This document shows positions 35,481-44,170 of a stretch of DNA of 59,723 nucleotides, piece after piece; positions within the stretch are counted from its first letter, which is position 1, and each line of letters begins with the position of its first letter. The stretch is from assembly GCA_900553025.1 (NCBI GenBank), contig USBT01000004.1:1-59723 (forward strand). The letters are read 5' to 3'. This DNA is from an uncultured Eubacteriales bacterium (GTDB lineage: Bacteria; Bacillota; Clostridia; Peptostreptococcales; Anaerovoracaceae). Below the pieces are notes generated by a model, which did not search any database, was not told the DNA's origin, and saw only the letters and a program-made list of their open reading frames with translations. Made by a program: the position numbers and the translations under genes.

Positions 35481-35637
35481 GAAATAGCCCTCCTCTACAT
35501 ATACATAATACTATAAACAAGGTTATAAGTCAACCTAAAAATAATAAAAATAATAAAATAAATATTATAAAACAGTTGACATATAACCCAAATTGTTTTA
35601 TACTATAACCAAGATAAGAAATGTGAGGTGTTTAAAA

Positions 35638-35916
35638 ATGATGAGCAATGAATTGATGGTAAAGAAAATTGAGGAACTTAAAGGCTTAAAGGCTATGGCT
35701 TATGATTTAGAGATGGAAATTAAATATTATGAAGATGAGGTTAAGACCGATATGCTAGAGCGTGGTGTTGAAGAATTAAGAGTTGGCGATTACAAGGTAA
35801 GATATAAGACGGTAAAGAGTACAAGACTAGACAGCAAAGCACTAAAAGCGGAAATGCCCGACCTAGTTGCTCGCTACAGCACTGAAAACGAATATAAAAG
35901 ATTAACAATTGCTTAA
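35638..35916 (+). CDS. Phage-type conserved hypothetical protein
   Basis: A 92-residue protein with a helical first half (MVKKIEELKGLKAMAYDLEMEIKY pattern) and a second half VGDYKVRYKTVKSTRLDSKALKAEM, then KRLTIA. The second part recurs in small proteins of Firmicutes phages, where the function is unknown. GAGGTG lies seven bases before the ATG at 35638, which is preferred over the longer frame. Confidence 0.7.
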   Translation: MMSNELMVKKIEELKGLKAMAYDLEMEIKYYEDEVKTDMLERGVEELRVGDYKVRYKTVKSTRLDSKALKAEMPDLVARYSTENEYKRLTIA

Positions 35917-35929
35917 GGGGGGGTGCAAC

Positions 35930-36142
35930 ATGGCAATTAACAAAATGGAATTTGATAAACTAGAAATACAAATAGAGAAAATCGAGAGTTTAAGCGTTGC
36001 ACTATCCGAGGCTATATATGGTGGCAATATTGAATGTTCCGCCTATGAACCTGCTTTTATACTGTTAAACGAGCTATTACATGATTTTAGAGGCAAAATA
36101 ATCGAATTATTAAAACAGAATAATGAGGTGGTGAAGAAATGA
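35930..36142 (+). CDS. Small helical hypothetical protein
   Basis: A 70-residue acidic helical protein (MEFDKLEIQIEKIESLSVALS), followed by FILLNELLHDFRGKIIELL. A GGGGGG-rich ribosome site lies six bases before the ATG at 35930. It starts 13 bases after the previous gene and shares an ATGA overlap with a 27-codon frame downstream. No family recognised. Confidence 0.6.
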   Translation: MAINKMEFDKLEIQIEKIESLSVALSEAIYGGNIECSAYEPAFILLNELLHDFRGKIIELLKQNNEVVKK

Positions 36143-36222
36143 ACAAAACGAGCATATATAATGCTGACGACAAAATAAGCACTCATCCGCTGCAAAGTTA
36201 TTTAACAATATATTGTGGTTGA
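36139..36222 (+). CDS. 27-residue frame coupled to the preceding gene
   Basis: The ATG overlaps the previous stop (ATGA) and the frame ends at TGA 36220. It contains a CCGCTGCA copy. It may be the truncated beginning of a gene lost at the element end. Confidence 0.25.
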   Translation: MNKTSIYNADDKISTHPLQSYLTIYCG

Positions 36223-36231
36223 GAAAAAACT

Positions 36232-36255
36232 GTTGTTGTCAAAATTGTTGTCAAA
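36232..36255. repeat. Right integrase arm-type repeat
   Basis: Exact 24-bp copy of 28956-28979 in the same orientation, about 65 bp inside the right attachment site. Confidence 0.65.
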
Positions 36256-36274
36256 TTGAATATTTGAGAAAATA

Positions 36275-36316
36275 AAAACGGCTGTAACCTAGTGATTGCA
36301 ACCGTTTTATCTTTTT
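36275..36316 (+). terminator. Terminator at the right end of the element
   Basis: AAAACGGCTG and CAACCGTTTT pair around a 14-base loop, with TATCTTTTTG after it. It ends the rightward small-gene operon before tRNA-Ser. Confidence 0.6.
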
Positions 36317-36321
36317 GTGTT

Positions 36322-36409
36322 TGGCGGAGAGTCAGGGATTCGAACCCTGGGCCCGTTTATGGGCACGGCATTTCGAGTGCCGCACGATCGACCACTCTGA
36401 CAACTCTCC
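36322..36409 (-). tRNA. tRNA-Ser(CGA), containing the right attachment site
   Basis: On the minus strand GGAGAGT pairs with ACTCTCC. The anticodon loop CTCGAAA gives CGA. A long variable arm (GTGCCCATAAACGGGC) and GGGTTCGAATCCC follow, with CCA encoded at 36322-36324. The 29-bp repeat at 36320-36348 covers its 3' end and keeps the tRNA intact after integration. Confidence 0.95.
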
Positions 36410-36491
36410 GCAACTATTTATAACCATTGCAGTATAACACAAAATACCTAATTAATCCAACAAAAACACCCAAAATTTATCAAAACATCTT

Positions 36492-37526
36492 CTATTTATC
36501 AAAATATTCAAAGACCTCGTCGCATATATCCTGCCATGTCATGCCGTATTTTCTCATCAACTCCTCAGGCTTGCCTGATTCCCCAAAGGTGTCGCACTGC
36601 CCGATGAATCTCATCTGTGTAGGTGCGCATCTCACAAGAACCTCAGCAATTGCAGACCCTAGTCCACCTATAACTGAATGCTCTTCGCACGATACGATTA
36701 ACTTTGTATCAAGAGCCGCATCCACTATCGCATCCTCATCAATTGGTTTGATCGTATGCATATCTATAACCCTAGTGCTAATTCCTCTATTTTCTAGCCA
36801 CTCCGCTGCCTTTATTGCTTCCGCAACCATTATACCCGTCGCAATGAGTGTCACATCCTCACCTGGTCTAACCATTACAGATTTTCCAAGCTTGAAATCT
36901 ACAACCGGGCAGAACTCGTCGTCTTCCTGCTCAATTTCATTTTGCGTTGGAGCTTTCCCATCATATTCATCATACAAAATAGGAACGCCCGATCGCCCAA
37001 GCCTAACATAAACGGGGCCATCGTGCTCAATTACTTGCTTCATAAGTTCTTTTGTGCTTGTTGCATCCGACGGGCAAACGACTGTCATATCTGGTATCGC
37101 CCTCATCAGCGCCAAGTCCTCAAATGTCTGATGTGAAGCGCCATCTTCACCCACTGTGATTCCAGAATGCGTAGCACAAACCTTAACGTTGAGTTCAGGA
37201 TAAGCAATTGAATTTCTAATAATTTCATAAGCTCTTCCAGTTGCAAACATTGCGAATGTAGATGCACATACGACCTTCCCAGTGTGAGCAATACCAGCTG
37301 CTGTCCCAAACAAATTCTGCTCTGCAATACCTACATTAAAAAATCTATCAGGATATTCAGCTGCGAATTTTTTGGTTTGTGTCGATGCGGATAAATCTGC
37401 GTCCATTACAATCAAATTCTCATTTTTAGCGCCAACCTCAACAAGCACCTCACCGTAAGCTTGGCGCGTAGCTATTTTGTTGTCCTGTAAGATTGTATCT
37501 TTAATTTTTAGAAATCCCATTACCAC
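36492..37526 (-). CDS. Transketolase, C-terminal subunit
   Basis: A 344-residue pyrimidine-binding plus C-terminal half of a split transketolase, which transfers two-carbon units in the pentose phosphate pathway with thiamine diphosphate. FNVGIAEQNLFGTAAG supplies the glutamate that activates the cofactor. HSGITVGEDGASHQ and CPSDATSTKELMKQ are transketolase signatures. It overlaps the N-terminal subunit gene by seven bases, so the halves are made together. Confidence 0.95.
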   Translation of the reverse strand: MVMGFLKIKDTILQDNKIATRQAYGEVLVEVGAKNENLIVMDADLSASTQTKKFAAEYPDRFFNVGIAEQNLFGTAAGIAHTGKVVCASTFAMFATGRAYEIIRNSIAYPELNVKVCATHSGITVGEDGASHQTFEDLALMRAIPDMTVVCPSDATSTKELMKQVIEHDGPVYVRLGRSGVPILYDEYDGKAPTQNEIEQEDDEFCPVVDFKLGKSVMVRPGEDVTLIATGIMVAEAIKAAEWLENRGISTRVIDMHTIKPIDEDAIVDAALDTKLIVSCEEHSVIGGLGSAIAEVLVRCAPTQMRFIGQCDTFGESGKPEELMRKYGMTWQDICDEVFEYFDK

Positions 37527-38338
37527 TCACCTCCAAGTTCTTCAATTGCAGCCCTTGCCTGCTCTTCATTAGGTGCTTTGCCGTGCCAACCTGCCTGATC
37601 AGCCATGAATGAAACGCCCTGCCCTTTGTGGGTCCTTGCAACAATCATCGTTGGCTTTTCCTTGAATTGCCTTGCTGAATCAAGTGCTTCGAATATCTCA
37701 GTAAAATTGTGGCCATCTATCATCAGAACATTCCAACCGAATGCCTTGAATTTTTCATCAATTGGCTTTACGGTCATTACATCATCGTTTGCTCCGTCAA
37801 TTTGCAGTCCATTCCAGTCCACAAAGGCACAGAGATTGTCAAGCTTATAATGAGCCGCACACATCGCCGCTTCCCAAACAAGACCCTCCTGAAGCTCTCC
37901 ATCGCCAAGAATTGTGTAAACTCTCTGACCTAATCCCTTTAGTCTAGCACCGATTGCCATGCCGACAGCTGCCGAAAATCCCTGTCCCAGTGATCCTGTA
38001 GAATGCTCAAGACAAGGCAATTTATATGAACTTGGATGCCCCTGAAACTTACTGCCTAGCTTACGCAGAGAATACATATCTTCTACTGGATAAAATCCTC
38101 TAACTCCCATAGTTGCATAGAGCCCAGGAGCTGCATGACCCTTTGAGAGCACAAACATATCTCTGTCCTCTTTTTCAGGATTCTCAGGATCAATATTCAT
38201 TTCCTTAAAAAACAGCGCTGTCAGAATATCTGTAGCAGATAACGACCCACCTGGATGTCCTGATTTTGCATTGTAAATTGCCCTGATAACATGTTGCCTT
38301 ATCTGAGAAGCAATTTCCTCATATTCTTTGTTATTCAT
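37520..38338 (-). CDS. Transketolase, N-terminal subunit
   Basis: A 272-residue thiamine-diphosphate-binding half. GHPGGSLSATDIL, SKGHAAPGLYATM, EHSTGSLGQGFSAAVGMA and the cofactor motif GDGELQEGLVWEA are present. The ATG at 38338 is preferred because GGAGG lies upstream; the frame continues to 38362 but has no ribosome site there. It is the first gene of the pair. Confidence 0.94.
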   Translation of the reverse strand: MNNKEYEEIASQIRQHVIRAIYNAKSGHPGGSLSATDILTALFFKEMNIDPENPEKEDRDMFVLSKGHAAPGLYATMGVRGFYPVEDMYSLRKLGSKFQGHPSSYKLPCLEHSTGSLGQGFSAAVGMAIGARLKGLGQRVYTILGDGELQEGLVWEAAMCAAHYKLDNLCAFVDWNGLQIDGANDDVMTVKPIDEKFKAFGWNVLMIDGHNFTEIFEALDSARQFKEKPTMIVARTHKGQGVSFMADQAGWHGKAPNEEQARAAIEELGGEW

Positions 38339-38389
38339 TTCGTACGAAACCTCCAAACCCATAAAACAAACCCATAAAATCGTGAAAAA

Positions 38390-39262
38390 CTATCTTCCAA
38401 GTGACTTGAGCGCCAATGCTGTTTTGTTCATTATATCTCGTGCCAAAACGCCGCAGCTTCCCAGCTCCTCCGCTGCCCTATCGCCTGCTAGCCCGTGCAC
38501 ATACACACCGCAAATCGCCGCATCTATAGCCGAAATTCCCTGAGCAGCAAATGACGCAATTATCCCCGTTAGAACATCTCCCGAACCGGCTGTCGCCATG
38601 CCGACGTTACCTGTTGTGTTCACAAAATAGTCGCCTCCGTCATACACAATGGTTCCCGCGCCTTTCATTACTATAGTAGCTCCGAGCTTCTCGTGCAGTT
38701 GTTTTGCTAATCCTCTTCTTGATACGTCATGTCCAAAACGTCTGCTTTCTTTAAGTCTATCGCTTACATCTACACCCTTTAATCTCTGCGCTTCACGGAA
38801 ATGAGGAGTTAGGATTGTTTCATCGCCGCGTTTTGTCCTCTGTTTAAGCTTACTCTGCAGCTCCTCATTGGCTGCTATTACATTTAAACCATCCGCATCG
38901 ATTATTAAAGTGTTTTTAAAATTGTCACATAGAAAAGCAAGTTTTTTTATGGTATCTTCACCCTGTCCAAGTCCTGGCCCGAATGCAACAGCATTGTAGC
39001 TTTCGAGGAATTTTTCAACATTGTCCCACGTAGTATAGATAGCTTCAGGAACCCAGTTTTGAACTGCAAAATGTAGTTCCGAATCAGTCGAGATGTACAC
39101 CATGCCTGCGCCTGCTCTCATCGCACCACCGGCGGAAAACACAGCTGAACCGAGCATTGTTTCAGAACCCGCAACTATTAATGTTTTGCCGACCTCTGCC
39201 TTGCTGTAATGGTCTGGGTGCATAGGTAGTTTTTCCATAACATAATTTTTCTCAATATTCAT
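38390..39262 (-). CDS. nnrD: ADP-dependent NAD(P)H-hydrate dehydratase
   Basis: A 290-residue ribokinase-fold repair enzyme (YjeF C-terminal type) that restores damaged NADHX/NADPHX. GKTLIVAGSETMLGSA, AFGPGLGQGEDT, IDADGLN and the catalytic GSGDVLTGIIA motif identify it. The N-terminal epimerase half (NnrE) is absent, so that activity must lie elsewhere. GGAG lies six bases before the ATG. Confidence 0.92.
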   Translation of the reverse strand: MNIEKNYVMEKLPMHPDHYSKAEVGKTLIVAGSETMLGSAVFSAGGAMRAGAGMVYISTDSELHFAVQNWVPEAIYTTWDNVEKFLESYNAVAFGPGLGQGEDTIKKLAFLCDNFKNTLIIDADGLNVIAANEELQSKLKQRTKRGDETILTPHFREAQRLKGVDVSDRLKESRRFGHDVSRRGLAKQLHEKLGATIVMKGAGTIVYDGGDYFVNTTGNVGMATAGSGDVLTGIIASFAAQGISAIDAAICGVYVHGLAGDRAAEELGSCGVLARDIMNKTALALKSLGR

Positions 39263-39387
39263 AGTAATCTCCGTATTCTTGTAACTTATGCTTTAACTTT
39301 TCATTCTATATTTTCACGCTATTGCATTTACATAATTTATTTTATAGTCTATATGAACTGCATTGTTGCATCTAAACTCTAATATAA

Positions 39388-40791
39388 CTACACGCCCAAA
39401 AATATCGCTGCCATAGTGAAATACGTTATACAAGTCACCGTGTCTGATATAGATGAAATCGCAGGATTTGCAATGAGTGCAGGGTCAATCTTGCACGTTT
39501 TCGCAATGATTGGAATCATAGATCCTAGCACCTTTGCAAAGATAACAATTGCAAGCATCGAGGCGCAAACAGTAAATGCTATTGAAATTGGTTGCCCTTC
39601 TAAAATCCATATCCTAAGGAAATTCAGAATACTGAGAACAATTCCTATCACCGCGCCAACTCGAAACTCCTTGCTCAGAACGCGAAAAACATCTTTTGTT
39701 AAAATCTCGCCCGTGGCAATTCCACGAATTACAAGGGTTGCAGCCTGAGAGCCCGTATTTCCAGCGGTCCCCATAAGCATAGGCATGTACACAACAAGAC
39801 TTGATTGATCCGAAATCAAAACCTCATACTTTGAAATAACAGAACCTGTCACAACATAAGATACCATAAGTATTACAAGCCACGGAAGCCTGTTCATAAC
39901 GTGTTTTAGCACAGAAATATCAAGATAATCTCTCTCAACTGTATCGAAATCTAAGACACCATTCATTCTCTCGAAGTCCTCAGTCGTTTCCTCCTCAATA
40001 ACATCTAAAATATCGTCGACAGTTACAATTCCAACAAGCCTGTGTTCATTATCCACAATTGGCAAGGCCAAAAAGCCATACTTCACAAAGTCCGAAGCGA
40101 CAGCCTCTTGGTCGTTGTACACGCTCTCATATACATACTCCGTACGCATTATATCTTTAATCTTCGTACTATCATCACTCACCACAAGCGTTGAAAGTGA
40201 TACAATTCCAATTAATTTCCGCCCAGCGTCCTTGACATAGCATGTATATATCGTTTCTGCGTCCATGCCGACTTCCTTGATATGCCTCATAGCACGCTCG
40301 ACAGTCCACTCCTTCTGAAGGCTTATATAATCTGGCGTCATAAGGCTGCCTGCACTGGTATCAGGATAATTGAGGAATGTGTTTATCATCTTCCTCTCAT
40401 TTTTAGGAGTATTCTCTAAAATTTTGTCAACTACATTTGCCGGCAACTCCTCCAATATGTCAATTTTGTCGTCAAAGTCGAGCTCCTTAATTATATAATC
40501 AAGCTCCTTATCAGTTATGATATTTACAATTTTAATCTGGTCATCGCTTGAAAGCTCCGCAAAAACATCCACACTGATATCCTTTGGCAGAAGCCTAAAC
40601 AAAATAACAGCCTGCTCGCCCTCCACTTGCTCGATTTCATCCAAAATATCGGCGATATCAGGCGCATTGAGCTTCAGAATTTCATCTCTAGCCTTAAAAT
40701 ATTTCTTATCCTCGAGGAGTTCCAAAATATTCTGTAAAGTCTCTTCTCTAATCGTTTCAAAATCATATAAATTGTTATGAGTCAACAGCAC
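39388..40791 (-). CDS. mgtE: Magnesium transporter MgtE
   Basis: A 467-residue Mg2+ channel. The N-terminal superhelical domain (ADILDEIEQVEGEQAV, then LELPANVV-type repeats) is followed by a CBS pair (about 135-255) and five membrane helices (about 285-465) with the pore motif MLMGTAGNTGSQAATLVIR. The listed start is GTG; GGAGGG is only two bases from it, so a TTG six bases further in (40785) may be the real start. I saw no M-box riboswitch upstream. Confidence 0.95.
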   Translation of the reverse strand: MLLTHNNLYDFETIREETLQNILELLEDKKYFKARDEILKLNAPDIADILDEIEQVEGEQAVILFRLLPKDISVDVFAELSSDDQIKIVNIITDKELDYIIKELDFDDKIDILEELPANVVDKILENTPKNERKMINTFLNYPDTSAGSLMTPDYISLQKEWTVERAMRHIKEVGMDAETIYTCYVKDAGRKLIGIVSLSTLVVSDDSTKIKDIMRTEYVYESVYNDQEAVASDFVKYGFLALPIVDNEHRLVGIVTVDDILDVIEEETTEDFERMNGVLDFDTVERDYLDISVLKHVMNRLPWLVILMVSYVVTGSVISKYEVLISDQSSLVVYMPMLMGTAGNTGSQAATLVIRGIATGEILTKDVFRVLSKEFRVGAVIGIVLSILNFLRIWILEGQPISIAFTVCASMLAIVIFAKVLGSMIPIIAKTCKIDPALIANPAISSISDTVTCITYFTMAAIFLGV

Positions 40792-40952
40792 ATCCCTCCT
40801 CGCTTAGTATTACATTTAATTATACATTTTTTTACTCGCCATTACAACAGCACACTCAAATTAGATTTTGGGGATTTCTAGGTTGCATAATTTGAAAGTT
40901 TACCTTAAATATGAACATTATAAGTAGCAAAATAGTTAGCAAAGCAGGTAGC

Positions 40953-40993
40953 AAAAAAATGGCTCGCATGAGATTTTTCACGCAAGCCATTTC
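40953..40993 (-). terminator. Terminator of the coiled-coil surface protein gene
   Basis: On the minus strand AAATGGCTTGCGTG pairs with CATGCGAGCCATTT around AAAAATCT, followed by a T-run. It is directly downstream of the gene ending at 41021. Confidence 0.85.
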
Positions 40994-41020
40994 CCTTTAA
41001 ATACTGTTTTATATTTAACT

Positions 41021-42238
41021 CTATCTTTGTTCTTTTCTATTTTTTAAAATAAGTGTTGCAAATGCAGCAGCTGCCAAACCAAAACCATATAAATATATCA
41101 TAGCATTATCGCCAGTATTAGGCTGAGCTTTCACAGACTTCTTCTCAACCACCTTCTTATCAGGCATTGTGGGTTCTTCTGCTACAGATACTACCTTAAC
41201 ATCGACTGCAACTTCATCATTAGAATAATCGGGATAATCCACAACTACTATTCCCTTGTATGTACCCAACACTTTTGTAGCAACATCATCCTTCCATGTG
41301 TAAACAGTGCTTTTAGGCAATTCATCTTTGTTTGCGATTGCATCTGAAGCTAGTGGCTTTTCTCCCTGTTTTACAACTATATTCTTGCCTACAGGTGGGA
41401 ATTTAATTGCTTGTTTGTTAGATAAGTCCTCAATGCTGCTATTATTGTTATCCAGTTTATCAGTTGCATCGTCAAATGCTTCTTTTGCATCTAGCAAAGC
41501 CTTAGCTGCCTTATCCATATTCTCCTGAGCAGCTTTAGCTTTCTCTGTAGCAATTTTTAGTTCATTATTTGCATCATCATAGGCCTTTTGCTTTTCCTCT
41601 AAATCTTTTTTAGCTTCAGGTAGATATTCCTTCAAAGCTTTATCATATGCACGCTGAGCATCTCCTAGATAGTCATCAGTTTTAATCGTATTAAGTGCCT
41701 GCTGTGCAGCATCAAGCTCGTCTGCCCATCCGTCATTCTTTGCCAATGCTTCTTCGTATGCAGCCTTCTTGTCAGGATCTGTTGGGTCTTGCAAATATGC
41801 CTCAACCGCCTTCTCCCCTTCAGCAATTTCATCCTTTACTTTTTTAAGCCTTGCTTCAGCATCAGCCAACATCTTCTTCTGTTTATCAAGTTCTTCCTTA
41901 GCTTTTCTAATCTTTTCATTATTTAAAGGATTTTCAATATTTGATTTAGCCTTTTCAAGCTCTGACTGAGCTAAGGCTGCTTTCTCCTCAGCTTTTCCAT
42001 ATGCTTCATTCGCATCCTTAAGCTCCTGTTCAGCTTTTTCTACATCTTTTCTTGCTTTAGAAACTGCATTGTCGGTATTGGTATATGCTTCCTCAAATGT
42101 GGTATGCTTTTCTTTTTCATCAGCAAGCTTTTCCTTAGTGGTAATAGCATAAACTACTCCCAATGACGATAAAACTAATACTATCGCAAGCATCAACGAA
42201 ATCATCGTCTTTTTTTGAAACAAATAATCGCTTTTCAT
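41021..42238 (-). CDS. Sortase-anchored coiled-coil surface protein with Rib-like domain
   Basis: A 405-residue M-protein-like protein. A signal or anchor segment lies at 12-32. A long Ala/Lys/Glu coiled coil (about 33-275) contains repeats such as KAEQELKDANEAYGKAEE. A Rib/alpha-like beta domain (about 280-355, with KNIVVKQGEKPLAS, then TYKGIVVVDYPD) comes next. A KKVVEKKSVKA spacer leads to QPNTG, a hydrophobic helix and KNRKEQR. The layout indicates a fibrous wall-anchored adhesin; the ligand is unknown. Confidence 0.85.
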   Translation of the reverse strand: MKSDYLFQKKTMISLMLAIVLVLSSLGVVYAITTKEKLADEKEKHTTFEEAYTNTDNAVSKARKDVEKAEQELKDANEAYGKAEEKAALAQSELEKAKSNIENPLNNEKIRKAKEELDKQKKMLADAEARLKKVKDEIAEGEKAVEAYLQDPTDPDKKAAYEEALAKNDGWADELDAAQQALNTIKTDDYLGDAQRAYDKALKEYLPEAKKDLEEKQKAYDDANNELKIATEKAKAAQENMDKAAKALLDAKEAFDDATDKLDNNNSSIEDLSNKQAIKFPPVGKNIVVKQGEKPLASDAIANKDELPKSTVYTWKDDVATKVLGTYKGIVVVDYPDYSNDEVAVDVKVVSVAEEPTMPDKKVVEKKSVKAQPNTGDNAMIYLYGFGLAAAAFATLILKNRKEQR

Positions 42239-42428
42239 AATGTTCTCTCCGTTCTCCTTAAATATTCTATTATCATTCTACCCCCCACCCCCAATATTAT
42301 TTTGTCAAGATAAATTCTATAATTTTTTTCTCATATTTTCTTATTATTTTTCTCAAAAAAAATAGTGCGCAAGAAAAAGTATTTGCGAAAAAAAAAGCAA
42401 AACAATATGCGAAAATTCTGTTATTTTG

Positions 42429-42456
42429 TTGACAAAAAAAATAGGAGTGTTATATT
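42429..42456 (+). promoter_or_regulatory. gdhA promoter
   Basis: TTGACA (42429-42434) and TATATT (42451-42456) are 16 bp apart, 54 bases before the ATG, with GAGGAG as the ribosome site. The rest of 42239-42428 is AT-rich and holds no gene. Confidence 0.7.
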
Positions 42457-42509
42457 TTAAGTAGTAGATTATTTACTTAAATATTCAATAGAGAAAGAGG
42501 AGAATTGAA

Positions 42510-43853
42510 ATGGCGAAACTTGTTCAGCAATATATCGATATTGCAAAGAAAAGAAACCCTGGCGAACCTGAATTTCACCAGACTATTGAGGAAGTGTTGA
42601 CTTCACTCGAGCCTGTTCTTGAGGCTAACCCTCAGTACATTGAAGCAGGTGTTATGGAAAGACTTATTGAGCCTGAAAGAATGGTTACTTTCAGAGTACC
42701 TTGGGTTGACGACGAGGGAAAAGTTCAAGTAAATAGAGGATTCCGTGTACAGTTTAACAGTGCTATAGGACCATACAAGGGCGGTCTTAGATTTGCACCT
42801 TCAGTTTATTCTGGAGTAGTCAAGTTCCTTGGATTTGAACAGATTTTCAAAAACTCTCTTACAGGTCTTCCTATCGGAGGCGGTAAAGGTGGAGCAGACT
42901 TCGATCCTACTGGAAAATCCGATGCTGAAATCATGAGATTTTGCCAGAGCTTCATGACTGAGCTTTATAGACATATTGGTCCAGACACAGATATCCCTGC
43001 CGGCGACCTCGGTGTAGGTGCACGTGAAATCGGATACATGTTCGGACAGTACAAAAGAATCGTAAACGAATACAGCGGCGTTCTTACCGGTAAAGGAATC
43101 CCTTATGGCGGGCTTCAGGGAAGAACAGAGGCTACTGGCTATGGTATTGTTTTCTTCGCAAGGGAAATGCTGGCACACTTTGGTGAAACTCTTGAGAACA
43201 AAACAGTTGCAGTTTCAGGCTTCGGTAACGTAGCTTGGGGTACTGTTGCAAAGCTTAATGAGCTAGGTGCAAAGGTTGTTACAATCTCAGGTCCAGATGG
43301 ATATGTATATGATGAAGATGGCGTATCTGGAGAAAAGATTGACTACATGCTTGAGCTTCGTGCAAGTGGAGAGAACATCGTAGAGCCTTATGCTAAGAAA
43401 TTTAAATCGGCTAAATTCTTCAAGGGAGAGAAGCCTTGGGGCGTTAAAGCAGATCTTTATATCCCTTGTGCAACTCAGAACGAAATCCATATTGAAGATG
43501 CTAAGAAGATGGTTGAAAATGGATGCAGATACCTATGTGAAGGTGCTAACATGCCTACAACTAATGAAGCTCTCGAATACCTACGTGATAACAAGGTTGT
43601 TATCGGACCTTCAAAGGCAGCTAACGCTGGTGGCGTAGCTTGCTCTTGCATCGAGATGGGGCAGAATGCAGGACATACTGTATTCACACCTGCACAGGTT
43701 TATGAACAGCTTGAGCAGATTATGGTTAATATTCATAAGCAGGCTGCTGAAGCTTCAGCAAAATACGGCTATGACTATGACCTTGTAAAGGGTGCTAACA
43801 TCGCAGGATTCCTAAGAGTTGCAGATGCAATGATGGCTCAGGGTATTGTGTAG
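42510..43853 (+). CDS. gdhA: Glutamate dehydrogenase (NADP-type)
   Basis: A 447-residue hexameric-type enzyme linking 2-oxoglutarate plus ammonia to glutamate. GFRVQFNSAIGPYKGGLRF, LTGLPIGGGKGGADFDP with the catalytic lysine, and PAGDLGVGAREIGYM are family blocks. The nucleotide fold is VSGFGNVAWGT. Length and the N-terminal IAKKRNPGEPEFHQ match the NADP-dependent group. Cofactor choice is inferred. It is monocistronic, with its own promoter and terminator. Confidence 0.96.
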   Translation: MAKLVQQYIDIAKKRNPGEPEFHQTIEEVLTSLEPVLEANPQYIEAGVMERLIEPERMVTFRVPWVDDEGKVQVNRGFRVQFNSAIGPYKGGLRFAPSVYSGVVKFLGFEQIFKNSLTGLPIGGGKGGADFDPTGKSDAEIMRFCQSFMTELYRHIGPDTDIPAGDLGVGAREIGYMFGQYKRIVNEYSGVLTGKGIPYGGLQGRTEATGYGIVFFAREMLAHFGETLENKTVAVSGFGNVAWGTVAKLNELGAKVVTISGPDGYVYDEDGVSGEKIDYMLELRASGENIVEPYAKKFKSAKFFKGEKPWGVKADLYIPCATQNEIHIEDAKKMVENGCRYLCEGANMPTTNEALEYLRDNKVVIGPSKAANAGGVACSCIEMGQNAGHTVFTPAQVYEQLEQIMVNIHKQAAEASAKYGYDYDLVKGANIAGFLRVADAMMAQGIV

Positions 43854-43919
43854 ACTAATTATCTTATAATACTGATATTAATCGTATCTAAAGTAATTAC
43901 GGGCTAAAGTTAAACTAAT

Positions 43920-43951
43920 TAATGGCTATGAGCGAAATGCTCATAGCCATT
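43920..43951 (+). terminator. Terminator of gdhA
   Basis: AATGGCTATGAGC pairs with GCTCATAGCCATT across a short GAAAT loop. A weaker GACCTC/GAGGTC stem with a T-run follows at 44067-44110. Nothing else is visible in 43854-44170. Confidence 0.8.
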
Positions 43952-44170
43952 TGTAATATTTAAGTTATATATTGGTATTATTTTTATTTAGTAATGATAA
44001 ATCACACTTCCTTAACCAAATATTGCTTTTTACCCAGTCTTTAACGAGCGAGTTACATCAATAATTGACCTCCGCAAATCGGTTTTAACTAATTAAAGAG
44101 GTCGATTTTTAGCTTCATAAGGAATTTAAATATCGATTTTAACAATCACTAATGATTACAAATTCAGATA

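Larger units (their letters stand above)
28803..36348. mobile_element. Integrative element in tRNA-Ser (about 7.5 kb), satellite or cryptic IME-like
   Basis: The 29 bases at 28803-28831 are repeated exactly at 36320-36348 inside the 3' end of tRNA-Ser(CGA). Between them lie a tyrosine integrase beside the left end, a divergent repressor/Cro pair, an excisionase-like HTH, a RepA_N-type fragment, a sigma-like gene, two XRE genes and small phage-type genes. No relaxase, conjugation, capsid, terminase or portal gene is visible. This resembles phage satellites or non-mobilising integrative elements. Confidence 0.85.

Noticed and set aside
40792..41020. M-box riboswitch for mgtE
   Set aside because: The leader is short and AT-rich and lacks recognisable M-box structure; only the terminator of the next gene is seen.
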